A stretch of DNA of 64,000 nt. Source: Hofstenia miamia (taxonomy: Eukaryota > Xenacoelomorpha > Acoela). Location of the stretch: NCBI GenBank assembly GCA_004352715.1, contig SCFE01000049.1, positions 2,033,438 through 2,097,437 of the forward strand, in the 5' to 3' direction. The position numbers and the translations under genes were made by a program. This document shows, one piece after another, positions 1 through 11,947 of the stretch. Under the pieces are notes generated by a model, which did no database searches, had not been told where the DNA came from, and saw only the letters and a program-made list of their open reading frames with translations. Positions within the stretch are counted from its first letter, which is position 1. Every line of letters starts with the position of its first letter.

Positions 1-31
<31 letters not shown>

Positions 32-85
32 CATATATTCATGTATATATATACATATATATTCATGTATATATACATATATACA

Positions 86-122
<37 letters not shown>

Positions 123-133
123 GAATATATATG
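1..133. repeat. (TA)n-rich microsatellite
   Basis: Alternating TA tract interrupted by acatgaat and attcatg units. It runs off the left edge of the window. Confidence 0.9.
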
Positions 134-622
134 TGGTCACATGTATATGTTAGATTCATATGGGAAATATTTTTGTCTGGTGTACAAAATTCTTTGTTGT
201 ACTCACGTTTTTACTGATGTGGTCTCAGATTCTACAAATCATTTATGATTGCTAAAAATTGTTTTGTGGTAAGGCATCAGTTTTTTCAGCATCCAGCAAG
301 TTTTGAGTATAGCAAATGCATGCTTTACAGTAAGCCTTAGCCTTAACTTGATGGTAAATTGAAGCCCTAGACAACACTTAAAAATATGCGAAGAATTCCA
401 TTTTCAAAAGAAAAGTCACAAGTCATGTATCATAATGATAACAGATATTGATTCGGGCAGATTTCAATGGAAAGCAATATAGGCATCTGGCAACCAAATA
501 AGATAAGATAACAATTGCATTTAATAAAACTGACTTAGGTGATTCCCACAAAATCAATTATTTGGAAATGCTAAGGTAGAATTTGTAGAATAAAATATAA
601 ATAAAAATAAAAATAAATAAAT

Positions 623-655
<33 letters not shown>

Positions 656-1768
656 AATATAAATTATCTATTTATGTATATGCGTCGTTCAATAGTGAAT
701 ATGAACTATCAAAAACTTAAGTCCAGTCAAACATTATAAATTAATTATATTCAAAATGAGATTGAAAAATCGAAGCAACACAACGCAATGCTCAATAGAA
801 ATGTTAGTATGGATGCTATCTGTATATTGACACGTATACTTAAAGGAGGAGGGGAGTCTTAATGGTCCAGCCCTCTACCCAATCGGAGAAAAAACAAGAA
901 TATCTGCATCCCTAAAAACCTAACTATCAATACGTGTAGTAGGGCCTATGGCTTAAAAGCTCTAATTAAACGCTGGAATAAAAAATTTCTACATTTGGTT
1001 CCCCATTACATTTTCACACAATTTTTTATGGTAGTTGGCAAGAATTGAATGTTTTCCTGCACATGTCTATCATGCCCCTTAGTAAAAAAACCCTGGCTAG
1101 ACTCCTGATAAGGCAAAAACAAAAATTCATGCTACCACTGAGATGTTTTTATAAACCATATTTAATCTATAATATAGATTTATAAGAAGCTAAGAGGGGG
1201 ATTCGATTACATTTTTAGGCCATTATAAAATCCATTGATACAGTTTAATGGAAATTTATTAATGCATTTGTCATATTTTTAATAAATTTCTCCATTGACA
1301 AACATTTCTAAAGGCTTGAAATTAATAATCTTTGGGAGGTAATAACTGGCTGGAAGGTGAAGAAACAGTAAATGCTCTATATCTTGGTATTAACGGAAGC
1401 AATACATTTTACAGTTTATTTAAATTAACTATTTCTAAGCAACGAGGAAAATCAATGCTGTTAGTCAAATATGCCAGAAGTCAAATCCAAATTGTAGACA
1501 ACTACCAGCCTAACGAAAACCAAATGTAATTAAAGGATCCCACGCCGAGGAAAAAGTTGTTAAGCTAAATATGATTAGCGTTCTCAAAAGCCTTATTAAT
1601 TCTTAATTTAGCGGATACAAAGTAGAAATTTGACAAATTGAATTTGGGGAAATGGCATTTGCCTACGAGGACCTTACAAATACATCACTTCATAAATAAT
1701 TTCTTCATACAAAATGACTGTAATCACAGTCTGTCGGTTTGCACAGGCCATCATTTGATGAAATAAGT
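134..1768. other. AT-rich non-coding DNA
   Basis: No gene supported. It holds a short A/T-only tract at about 600-665. The 65-codon open frame at 1332-1529 has no splice signals or recognisable motif and is probably chance. If the CDK5-activator gene at 4.8-5.35 kb continues leftward, this would be part of its intron. Confidence 0.5.
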
Positions 1769-2129
1769 CAGACTTGTCAACGAGCCGAGCTTCTAACGAG
1801 GCGAGCCGAGCCGAGCCGAGCCGAGCCGAGCCGAGCTTGAGCACAGTATTTGATATACAACGAGCCCAAAACGAGCCTATTTTAGGCGAAGCAAGTTTAT
1901 AGTTCTATTTGTTAAGTTGATTATGGAGATTTTTCTTATTTTTTGCAGTCAGTCTGCCTTTCCTATAATCATATTTGAGAAATATTTATTAAATAATAGG
2001 CAGAGCTATGCAAAAAATTCTTTTAGCACAATATTTTTAAAAAAATACCGAGTTAAAACGAGCCTCATTCAAAGATTTTATGTGGAGAGCCGAGCCGAGC
2101 TTAGAAATGTCGGCTCGTTGACAATTCTG
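1769..2129 (+). mobile_element. hAT-type MITE, GAGCC-rich family, copy 1
   Basis: The 361-bp element starts cagacttgtcaacgagcc and ends with its near-exact inverted complement (one mismatch, aattctg for aagtctg). It is flanked by the 8-bp direct repeat aaataagt at 1761-1768 and 2130-2137. An 8-bp target duplication with CAG..CTG ends fits the hAT superfamily. The interior has short gagcc tandem arrays near both ends and a non-repetitive AT-rich core shared with the other four copies. No transposase is present. Confidence 0.9.
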
Positions 2130-2421
2130 AAATAAGTCATCTTATGTAACCAAATATAAGAATTAGCTACTTTACAAATCTCTGTGCTCGTTGAAATATT
2201 TTGGTTTTTTGAAAATGGCAAAAATTACATTCAAATAATAAGAGGCCATTACACAATCAACAATAATTTTTCTACATTTCAAAATATTTGATTTGACGTC
2301 ATGAAAATAGATCTAGAGAACCAGAACTGAAGATCCAACTTTTCTATCTTGAAATGCAACACTTCAAGAAATTGAATACATTTCTATATGTACTTGTGAA
2401 ACGTGATAATTCTCTTGGTGA

Positions 2422-2933
2422 CAGACTTGTCAACGAGCCGAGCTTCTAACGAGCCNNNNNNNNNNNNNNNNNNNNNNNNNNNNNNNNNNNNNNNNNNNNN
2501 NNNNNNNNNNNNNNNNNNNNNNNNNNNNNNNNNNNNNNNNNNNNNNNNNNNNNNNCTTGTCAACGAGCCGAGCTTCTAACGAGCCGAGCCGAGGCGAGCT
2601 TGAGCGCAGTATTTGATATACAACGAGCCCAAAACGAGCCTATTTTAGGCAAAGCAAGTTTATAGTTCTGCTTGTTAATTTGATTATGGAGATTTTTCTT
2701 ATTTTTTGCAGTCAGTCTGCCTTTCCTATAATCTTATTTGAGAAATATTTATTAAATAATAGGAAGAGCTATGTAAAAAATTCCTTGAGCACAATATTTT
2801 TAAGAAAATACTGAGCTAAAACGTGCCTCATTCAAAGAATTTATGTAGCGAGCCGAGCAGAGCCGAACTTACACAAAATTTAAACGAGCCGAGTCGAGCC
2901 GAGCTTGGAAATGTCGGCTCGTTGACAAGTCTG
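2422..2933 (+). mobile_element. hAT-type MITE, GAGCC-rich family, copy 2 (spans a gap)
   Basis: Perfect 18-bp terminal inverted repeats and a perfect 8-bp target duplication cttggtga (2414-2421 and 2934-2941). A 100-N gap (2456-2555) sits inside, but the 31 bases before the gap recur right after it, so the two contig ends overlap. The real element is about 380 bp. The core is closely similar to copies 1 and 5. Confidence 0.9.
2456..2555. other. Assembly gap, 100 N
   Basis: Placeholder gap. The bases at 2425-2455 are repeated at 2556-2586, so nothing is probably missing. Confidence 0.95.
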
Positions 2934-2941
2934 CTTGGTGA

Positions 2942-4788
2942 ATCCTTTACTTATTTCGAATTTAATAAAACTCTTGTAGGTCGACAAAACCGAATTGAAT
3001 TTTGGATATTCTTTGTATTATATACTTGGACATAATTTGATTCCAATTCTCTACTTGCAAAAGTATTTATTGCTTCTTTGTGTTTTTTGTACTGCAAATC
3101 ACCAAAGGTTAACGTACACCTCTGGTCTTAGCAATATGATTATATTCATAGCCTATACCCTTACTATTGCAACTGCTATATTCATACTTTGATTCACATG
3201 TACAAAAATTATAAAAATTATGCATTAGTTTGCATAAGATCTATTCCACCGGCACTAAGTGCATCAAAAAAATAAGATCATTTTTTCCAAAATATTAATA
3301 AATTTTAGAAATGGGATTTCCCAATGTAGCAATATAAACCAAATTGAGCATTCATATCTAACCGGCATCAGCAGTATACATAGGTGTTCTACCGGGGATA
3401 CATCCGCATTTCCTTCAATAAGTTTGCGTGAAATACAAACACTGTCAATTTTGTCAAACTGATTGGAGAAAAACGTGAACTAGTGACAATTTGTTTTAAG
3501 CATGACAATCAATTAAGATTATAATAGATGTAGTACTTAACTAAAGCAAATTATTTATGCGTATGCAAAAATCAGGATACAAATGGTTAAACTTTAGCGA
3601 CATCTTAATGATGGCAACCCACCGACCCGTTCAATTTGCCAACACTTCCACCCCACCGACCATCCTTAATCAATGTCTTCAATTGAATAAATCAAATTTT
3701 CTTCATTCATGTAGACAATTACACATGGCTCAATTTATATCCCCGAATTGCAATAATAATGTCCACTTCAAATATTGAATTCACAGTACCGCTTTAGAAT
3801 TGCAGTCATCAAAAGGCATTTGACATTAATCCTTAGGATTGACAATTCAAAGAGAATTTTTGGAGGATGTATGATCTCAGGTAGCAAGCCGTGCTAAATA
3901 TGGAACACCACGAAGTATTGGCAAACAAGTAAGACTTCGTGGAAGAGTAGCAGGTTAAATTAAGAATTGTAATTTTATGATATCATAATGTGTAATACGT
4001 ACTCATGTTCACTACGTCAAAAACAGAGAATCTCCAACATTCATTGAAAAAATTGAATTTTTTTAATATTTACATCTTTCGGCATAAAAATGTGTTTACG
4101 TACACTGAGAATTCCAAACTAATTTTATTAAAAATAATTAGAAAGACGACAGAAAAATATCTTTGCGTGAAACTGAATTTGCATGAATCAGAGACAAAAT
4201 AAAACTGTTAAGTATACTATGCCATCCTATATTTACAGAGCACAAGTGCTATTATTTGTAAATAAACACAAATATATTGTCAAATTGATGAGTCATAGTT
4301 AATAATATTTTCAGACATCGACACTGTCAGTGGTGGTCTGCATGCACTAAATGCCGGTGGCATAATATTGAAATTGCGAAATTTACAATGTGACGTGAAA
4401 TAAAAATTAAATTGAATACAAATAGAGATAAAATTTAAAATTCAACTTTTCAGAAATATAAAAAGATTTTACATATTGCATTTTTAACAAGACCTCTAGG
4501 TTGCGAAAACACTAATCACGTATAAAAAATATGGGCTTAAGATTAAAACTATAAAAATGAACTCTCCATATTGAAAATTTTAAAGCTTTTAAATAAAGGC
4601 AATAAATTTAAATAATCTATCATATTTCCACCGAGATTCATTTCATTAGAAATTAAAACCAAAGTTAAACATATTCATAAATTGTCAATGATTTTTCGAA
4701 ACTTAAAATTATAAAATTGCTTAAATGTAAATAACAAAAATTGTCGTTTTTGTATTCAATAAATATTTAAGAATATATTTAAAATGAT
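2942..4788. other. AT-rich DNA, probable intron of the CDK5 activator gene
   Basis: No exon recognised on either strand. I looked on the minus strand for the continuation of the CDK5-activator domain after the donor at 4790 and did not find it here or in 1-2941, so the next exon is probably beyond the window edge. Confidence 0.4.
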
Positions 4789-4790
4789 AC

Positions 4791-5351
4791 CTGCCATCCT
4801 TGTAGCAAAAGTGATCGGTCCACATCCTTAAGCCACCGACCTGCGAGCGCACCATCAAAGCCTCTTGGTAAATTCGTGCATCCGCAGCACTGGTGCGCAA
4901 TATATTCACCTAGACATTTCAGCAGCTCGCTTGTTGAAGCTGTGATCGTAACAGTTTTTTGCTTGCAATTGCTTGCAGACGATGGCTGACGGATCTTTGG
5001 CTTGCAATCCAGTCCGTTACTGATATTTTGATGTGATATACTACCGACCTCATTTCTGTGCAGTATGTGACCATGGTTGGCAGATGAGGCCAAGTTGAAA
5101 CAAGACATAGACTTAAGGTAGCCATTGCTGTTCTTTGTTTCACTTGATCTCGTCTGTGCTTTTTTTCTGTGTTGATTTACTGCAAGGAGTTTAGCACCAA
5201 TGCCTGTTAAAAGTGTTGACGAGTATATAGTCCGTTTAACTAGTCCTCCGCTTGTATTAGGCGATAAAGTGCGTGATTGACATATTTGAGGCATCGAGTG
5301 AGAGGTGGGCATGTGTTGTTTTGGCGGGTTTTGACTTTGCCCCGCTCCCAT
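4791..5351 (-). CDS. CDK5R1: CDK5 activator (p35-like), first coding exon
   Basis: This exon encodes 187 residues of a CDK5 regulatory subunit. CDK5R proteins bind and activate the cyclin-dependent kinase CDK5, mainly in neurons, and are tethered to membranes by N-terminal myristoylation. Seen here: an ATG in good context (aaaATGG) starting MGAGQSQ, which keeps Gly2 for myristoylation. Next come a basic stretch with KRTIYSS and SMSCFNL, matching the KRHSII and SLSCANL blocks of vertebrate p35. The exon ends with [16 protein letters not shown] and [15 protein letters not shown], the start of the conserved activator domain. It stops in phase 0 at a donor (CAG|GTATCA). The rest of the kinase-binding domain must lie in further exons at lower coordinates, and none was found in the window. 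Vertebrate CDK5R1 has an uninterrupted coding region, so this intron is a structural difference. CDK5R2 or a single invertebrate pro-orthologue is equally possible. Confidence 0.88.
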
Positions 5352-5575
5352 TTTCGGAATTTACAACGCGCAATAGCACATTTTGGGCAAGGAGAAATGG
5401 AATGGAGAAAAAATATGGGAAAACAGAGGAGAACGGCAGTATAGAGACAGTTAAATGGGGAATATCCTTTCCAGGCAGTGCGAACGCTTCCTATTGGTGA
5501 ACCAGGAAAAATTATGGATTTTATAAATGTTTTATAGTTGAAACTAAATTCAAATTTAAATCTGTTTGGAAAAGG
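5352..5575 (-). promoter_or_regulatory. 5' flank of the CDK5 activator gene
   Basis: Relatively GC-rich upstream DNA for this window. An inverted CCAAT box (attgg on the plus strand) lies near 5493-5497, about 140 bp before the start codon. No clear TATA box is visible. The flank ends at a 1000-N gap. Confidence 0.3.
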
Positions 5576-6575
5576 NNNNNNNNNNNNNNNNNNNNNNNNN
5601 NNNNNNNNNNNNNNNNNNNNNNNNNNNNNNNNNNNNNNNNNNNNNNNNNNNNNNNNNNNNNNNNNNNNNNNNNNNNNNNNNNNNNNNNNNNNNNNNNNNN
5701 NNNNNNNNNNNNNNNNNNNNNNNNNNNNNNNNNNNNNNNNNNNNNNNNNNNNNNNNNNNNNNNNNNNNNNNNNNNNNNNNNNNNNNNNNNNNNNNNNNNN
5801 NNNNNNNNNNNNNNNNNNNNNNNNNNNNNNNNNNNNNNNNNNNNNNNNNNNNNNNNNNNNNNNNNNNNNNNNNNNNNNNNNNNNNNNNNNNNNNNNNNNN
5901 NNNNNNNNNNNNNNNNNNNNNNNNNNNNNNNNNNNNNNNNNNNNNNNNNNNNNNNNNNNNNNNNNNNNNNNNNNNNNNNNNNNNNNNNNNNNNNNNNNNN
6001 NNNNNNNNNNNNNNNNNNNNNNNNNNNNNNNNNNNNNNNNNNNNNNNNNNNNNNNNNNNNNNNNNNNNNNNNNNNNNNNNNNNNNNNNNNNNNNNNNNNN
6101 NNNNNNNNNNNNNNNNNNNNNNNNNNNNNNNNNNNNNNNNNNNNNNNNNNNNNNNNNNNNNNNNNNNNNNNNNNNNNNNNNNNNNNNNNNNNNNNNNNNN
6201 NNNNNNNNNNNNNNNNNNNNNNNNNNNNNNNNNNNNNNNNNNNNNNNNNNNNNNNNNNNNNNNNNNNNNNNNNNNNNNNNNNNNNNNNNNNNNNNNNNNN
6301 NNNNNNNNNNNNNNNNNNNNNNNNNNNNNNNNNNNNNNNNNNNNNNNNNNNNNNNNNNNNNNNNNNNNNNNNNNNNNNNNNNNNNNNNNNNNNNNNNNNN
6401 NNNNNNNNNNNNNNNNNNNNNNNNNNNNNNNNNNNNNNNNNNNNNNNNNNNNNNNNNNNNNNNNNNNNNNNNNNNNNNNNNNNNNNNNNNNNNNNNNNNN
6501 NNNNNNNNNNNNNNNNNNNNNNNNNNNNNNNNNNNNNNNNNNNNNNNNNNNNNNNNNNNNNNNNNNNNNNNNNNN
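5576..6575. other. Assembly gap, exactly 1000 N
   Basis: Round length implies a placeholder of unknown true size. The 5' part of the LINE that follows lies in it or has been truncated. Confidence 0.95.
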
Positions 6576-7398
6576 GCCACAAGGCACCAAATTGGGACCG
6601 TGGTTGTTCGCGTTGTTCATCAATGACCTTTTGAGTAAATTTGACAATCGCCTCAAATTCGTAGATGATACTAGTTTTTGGTAAATGGTAATTGATTTAA
6701 ATGATGACAGTCAAGCAGTGGCACAGGAAGCCTTAAATTGGAGCACAACTAATGACATGGTCATGCATCCAAAAAAGTGCAAAGAGCTAACGGTGTCATT
6801 TTTGAGCAATTGGAATCCACCCCCTGAGATAACAGTTGGACAGGTTACTTTTTCGAGGAAATCAGAAGATTCTTTGCTTGGAGTTATTATTCAAGATAAC
6901 TTGAAATGGAATGCTAATACCGATAACATCGTCAAAAGAGCCTCTAAATGACTATTTTGTCTGCGAACCTTGCGTAGAAGTGGCTGTAGTATTAAAGAGT
7001 GCACCAAAGTCTACTGCTCACTGATCAGGTCGATTCTCGAATACGCATGTCAAGTATGGCACTCACAACTTAGTTCACAGAATCACAAAGATATTGAAAA
7101 GGTCCAAAAACGTGCCCTCAAGATTATATGTCCAGGCGATACGTATGAAACAGCCCTTAACCGAGTTAATCTCAAGCCGCTCAGCGAACGCCGTCAAGAT
7201 CTATGTGATAAGTTGTGGCAAAAAATGAAAGATCCAACTCACCGCCTCCATTATCTAGTGCCGAATCAACAAGATATTCCTTACGATTTAAGAAATCCGA
7301 GACTGGAAAGAATGGAGATGACCAGGCTCCGACGAACTAAATCACAATTCGTCCACCATCAGTGTCTAAGGGACGCTACTATAGCTTACAAAGAATGA
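6576..7398 (+). pseudogene. CR1/L2-type LINE reverse transcriptase, 3' part, inactivated
   Basis: The frame begins mid-protein with PQGTKLGPWLFALFIND and LKFVDD, the RT palm motifs (FVDD is the catalytic YxDD box). It continues with the thumb and C-terminal block typical of CR1/L2 LINEs: LLGVIIQDNLKWN, SILEYACQVWH, IEKVQKRALKII. In-frame stops at about 6682 (TAA) and 6949 (TGA) break the protein, so it is dead. The endonuclease and first RT motifs are missing and would fall in the upstream gap. The 3' end carries a short TGAA tail at 7473-7488, as in L2-like elements. It abuts a mariner-like element. Confidence 0.85.
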
Positions 7399-7472
7399 TC
7401 TGTTGTAAACTCCTTTATGACACAGCTTTGTACACATTTTAAACCTTTGGTTTCAATGTACAAAATAAATTA

Positions 7473-7488
7473 TGAATGAATGAATGAA
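7473..7488 (+). repeat. LINE 3' tail, (TGAA)n
   Basis: Four TGAA units just after aataaa-like sequence. They mark the 3' terminus of the LINE and its junction with the mariner-like terminal repeat. Confidence 0.7.
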
Positions 7489-8533
7489 AACAACTCAACA
7501 CATTAAAACCCTAATAACTTATCCTACAAAGCATCAATCACATAGATTTTTTAACCTTACATTTCGCACATCATAGGAGTTGAAAACTGAAGATTTCAGC
7601 TTAATAGAGTGAATATGAGAACTTCTGTGATAGAATAATGAAAATGTGCATTTTTTACTTGTTTTACGAGAAAAAACACGCATGTTTATTCAAAAAACAT
7701 TTTTAACAAATCGAAAAAACACATTTTTAAATCAAGTTTTCAATGTGATCACTACCGTGCTCAACACAAAGTCGCATTCACAGAGAAAAGTGGGCAATAG
7801 CTCTCTTTCTGCAATGAAAAAACGTTGCTGTGATGTTTATCGTTCCATAGACTCTTTCCGAAGAAATGAATGACCTGGAGAACTCAAACGTTTAAAATTT
7901 GGACGAATGAAATCAATAGTGCTCCTTTAAGATTATAATCTTACCAAACTGAAAAGTCAAAATTTCAAAATTCATTANTACGAGAAAAAACACGCATGTT
8001 TATTCAAAAAACATTTTTAACAAATCGAAACAACACATTTTTAAATCAAGTTTTCAATGTGATCACCACCGCGCTCAACACAAAGTCGCATTCGCAGAGA
8101 AAAGTGGGCAATAGCTCTCTTACGACAGTCATCGTCGATCTCACCGAAGGCCGCTTGAATTCGCTGCTTCAGATGGTCGATGTTGTGTGCCTTCTCCCGA
8201 AACACGAGTTGACGAATGTGACCCCACAGATAGTAGTCGCAAGGAGTCAGATCTGGTGATCTTGTCGGCCATGCAACTGGAAATCAATAGTGCTCCATTA
8301 AGATTTGAATCTTACCAAACTGAACAGTCAAAATTTCAAAATTCATTAGGATGAAATCAAAGGTAAAGGTTCTTTTTGATTTTTAAACGAACTAAACAAT
8401 GAATCGAGCTGAAACTTTCACAGTTGAACTCCTATGATGCGTAGAATACGTGGTTAAAAATTCATTGAGATTGGTTTCTCACAAGAGTAGATATTGTAGT
8501 TTTAATGTGTTCAGTTCTTTCTGGGACACCCTG
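7489..8533 (-). mobile_element. Mariner-like element, decayed, with long imperfect terminal repeats
   Basis: The right end reads ..gggacaccctg then TA (8534-8535), the mariner type of end. About 120 bp inside it (8350-8510) is an imperfect inverted copy of 7489-7610; both arms share aacacattaaaac and catcataggagtt. The extreme left terminus is lost where the LINE tail joins. The transposase 3' end is at 8041-8282. A single N at 7978 separates two versions of the same part: 7665-7806 equals 7980-8122, and the tails of both versions also match. They look like two deletion derivatives or haplotypes joined together. Confidence 0.75.
8041..8282 (-). pseudogene. Mariner-like transposase, C-terminal fragment
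   Basis: An open frame of about 80 codons ending in TAA at 8041-8043. It contains WPTRSPDLTPCDYYLWGHI, the third catalytic-Asp block of mariner transposases, followed by the usual C-terminal stretch ending GGDHIENLI. The upstream two-thirds, including the first two catalytic Asp residues, is absent because the sequence switches to terminal-repeat DNA at 8283. The family resembles the transposase at 55-56 kb but is clearly a different lineage. Confidence 0.85.
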
Positions 8534-9093
8534 TATATGAGTATGAAGATTATGATGATGTATGAAGAACCTCGGTCTTCAATTTTTCTCACAGAATATA
8601 TGCAACATGTTTCGCAATGCAGATAAAACCTTTTGCAATAGCATTAAAAATCACCAACATTTATTTGACAAACTAAATTTAAAAATTGTATTTCTAATTT
8701 TATAGATAACAGTAGTTAATTCTATGTTCAGAACATGCGCTGCTTTGATTTTACGTTCTGAAGTCCTCATTTATACAGTTATTTATAAAAGAATTTATTG
8801 TTTTGCTTAAGAGTGTTCACTTATATATTGTTCCTGTTATTAAAACACAATTGAACATTTCTCTGAAAATCAGGTATGCAACCATTTTTTTCGTAATGGA
8901 ATATAAAAATTTCTATCTATATAAACAATGCACTTTTCATATTATAACGTTCTTATGCAATTCATCTTGGGTGGTATTTGATTCATGTTGTAAAATGATA
9001 ATTAACACCTACTTTGTTTATATAGATAGAAACGTTGGCAAAGGAGAAAAAATTGTTAAATTATGGGGGTAATCTTTAAAATGGGATCGACTG

Positions 9094-9126
<33 letters not shown>

Positions 9127-9205
9127 TATATATATATACATATATTCGTAACTTGATATACAATTCTGATCAAATGTCCATCCCTTTTCCTTCCATTATT
9201 TCAGT
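8534..9205. other. AT-rich DNA with a (TA)n array
   Basis: No gene supported. The (TA)n array is at about 9094-9139. The open frame at 8803-9072 is AT-driven and lacks motifs. Confidence 0.5.
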
Positions 9206-9510
9206 GAATCCGGTATTTTCGAACCGTGATTTCATATAGGTGATTATTTCCAGGATCAAGGGTGGGAGTAATAACAACCTCTGTTGGAATTTCAACTCTG
9301 TCAAGCATTGAAGAACTTTGATATTTTATTTTAGTAGCCTTAATTGAAGCAATTAGATTTTCAACCCTAATATACTTTGCCTGAATACTCAAGACGCAGT
9401 TCTGCAACACGTGTGCCTTGCAAAATCCATGAAATAATGAATGTATATAGTTTCTGTAATAATTTGTCAGCTGACAGACTACATTGCCATTCCTAGAAAG
9501 GCGTCGAACT
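9206..9510 (-). CDS. Unidentified gene, probable last exon
   Basis: The minus strand is open from about 9587 down to a TGA near 9203, and the 3' part looks coding: balanced codons and hydrophilic sequence such as LDRVEIPTEVVITP and DPGNNHLYEITVRK. A plausible acceptor (ttattacag) lies near 9455, with others further upstream, so the 5' limit is uncertain. A second coding-like segment lies just upstream at 9630-9755. I do not recognise the family. It could be a host gene fragment or part of a transposon. No TE motif was seen. Confidence 0.4.
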
Positions 9511-9628
9511 TGACAGATACGGCAGTATATGATCCATACGTTATTTATATTTGCAGGCATCAAGATTATGGCAAGTTGCTCCAACATAGCTCTTAGTGTA
9601 GATTTTTTACTAGTAATCCGTAGTTATG

Positions 9629-9755
9629 CTTACAAATATGCAGAGATTCAGCAGCGACTCCAAGTTCTTGTGCTTATCCAATTTCAATTGTTCAAGCTTC
9701 TTCAACATTTGAAATTTCTTTCCAGGCAAAATATCAATGTGCTTCTGTAAACTGT
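9629..9755 (-). CDS. Unidentified gene, probable internal exon
   Basis: A coding-like segment of about 40 codons on the minus strand (IDILPGKKFQMLKKLEQLKL, then DKHKNLESLL). It is bounded upstream by a possible acceptor (aaaatgacag) and downstream by a donor (catattt|gtaagc). It is rich in Lys/Leu/Gln, helix-like. The frame hits a stop 7 codons past the donor, supporting splicing there. It probably joins the exon at 9.2-9.5 kb. The function is unknown. Confidence 0.35.
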
Positions 9756-9759
9756 CATT

Positions 9760-10284
9760 TTAGAATCAGCCCCCTCAATTCACAAATCAAATTGAGTGCT
9801 AAGCTTGGATTTAATTAATTGGGAAAAATGGCCAAGGTATGAAAGCCTTAAATATTGGCGAAGGCGTAACTAATGGTGAGAACGATCCATTTGAAGATTC
9901 AGAATAACTGGGATATTTTAGGACGATATTAGCTGAGGTCTCAATGTGCATATAATGCACATTGACATGTATAAATTAGTTAATGAAACAGTAATAATGA
10001 ATGATAACAGAAATTTACTCTAGATGGTAATGGTAAGCAATTCATCTAGTAATGCTAGATTGCTCAAAATTTACCAAATTAATTTCGGTGATTACAATTG
10101 AAATTGCCTAAGAACAAACTATTTAAACTTCTTAAGATGATGCTATGACAAATAATAGATATTAGAACATTGGAGCTAGGATGTTTTGTAATGTAAAGTA
10201 TATTTTTATGTCTTATTATGTCATGTTCTTCCATGTTTTTCTTGACATGCTTTATCATGTTGATTATCATCTCATGTTATGGTC

Positions 10285-10332
<48 letters not shown>

Positions 10333-11213
10333 TTAGAGTGTGGCAGCAGTTTTAAACATTGATTTTTGATGTGTTACCATTATTGTCAGTATATAAAATA
10401 TGTAGTAAATATATTTGCATCCAATTACATCATCAATGATTTTACTACATACAGTTTAAAGATATTTAAAGCACTTCTTCCCGATTGAAAAATTGACTCT
10501 CTGTTGTTTGTTTTGTAAATATTGTTCAGCAATTGATCATCTATAATTTTATGAGTAAAAATTTCTGAATAGTGATGATCTGTTAAGTGTTCACTAGTTT
10601 GCCTCACAGATGTCATTTGTTTTCATCGACCTATGGTGTATTACAGTCATCACATATATTGGGATATTGTCTTTATGTAAAAATTTGCGTGATTTTGGTA
10701 ATTTTTAATCTTATATTTTAACGTCAAATTGGTTAACTTAGATATGCTTTTATCCTGAATACCTCAATCTTAGTTCTATATATTGATGTTTTTTTCGTTA
10801 TTATTTTTTTCCAAATTAATGATCTGTATATTTTTGGGATTTTATTAGTATAGTTGCTTTGTTCTAACATGTTAAATATTGCAGACATAAATTTTGTGTA
10901 CATATGTCGAACATGTTTTGTACTCGATCAACTAATACTATGTTTAATTTGTGCAATATAGTTTCTTTAATATATGAGCTTCTTTCATTTGAGGTGTTAA
11001 AAACATGAGCACATACAGCCGCAAACGTCTATTTTTGATTCTATACATCTTTTGCGAACTTGATTTCAGAAACCCGGTTGTACAGATTTTATTAAAAAAC
11101 TTTTCAATTTGTTATTAAAAATTGGTAAAATATCGTCTACACTACATACAGTATTTGAGATTTGGTAACATTTGAGTTCTTAAAATTTTTTAGCAATCTT
11201 TTCTAAACCTACG

Positions 11214-11248
<35 letters not shown>

Positions 11249-11901
11249 GCAATATTTTAAAATAACTACAATGAGCAGAATACAAAAATAACATATATAA
11301 GAGCTAAATGCTGTTCAAAGTTGAAACTAATATACAAGAAGTTATTCTTTAGATATGTAGTGTAAATTTATTTTTTATAAAATGCATTTTTAAGAAGGGC
11401 GCTAAATCGCACAAGTTAGCGAAATGCATATAAGCATAGCGGGTTTCTGAGTTGCTGTCTTATATAACCTTTAGATTTAAATCAATGTAGTTCTTTTTAT
11501 CCTGTGTTTTATTAACATCAGAATGAAATCTGTCCATAAATTCAATATTGGAATACTTAATGAGCATGTTTTTAAGTATGTATAAATATTTAGCTACTCT
11601 TCTAACCTTGGTGGGTTCGGATTTTGTATACATTTAATACTTCATTACATTAGCTTAATATAGGCATTGGATATACACTGCAACAGGACCGGATTAGGAT
11701 GCTTGGAGGCTTGAGGCTGAGTAGAGTTTTGGGGACTTTTACTCCAACCTGCGGGGGAATTTTTCCTAACTAAACTCTCTTTGGAACAGGCTACATTTCT
11801 TCCTGAACAGGCCAATATGTGAGGGAAAACTCTTTTATTTTTTAGAAAATTATATAACTACCGAATCTTTGCTGCACTATATATATATATATATATATAT
11901 A

Positions 11902-11947
<46 letters not shown>

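Noticed and set aside
1777-2120. gagcc arrays as a satellite, CRISPR-like array or coding repeat
   Set aside because: There is no regular repeat-spacer pattern. Terminal inverted repeats and target duplications show a hAT MITE.
5240-6684. Long open frames running through the N gap near 6 kb
   Set aside because: They consist mostly of undetermined residues. Only the LINE frame after 6576 and the CDK5 activator exon are real signals.
11690-11830. Possible hAT end (caggaccggattagg)
   Set aside because: No matching right end or 8-bp duplication found.
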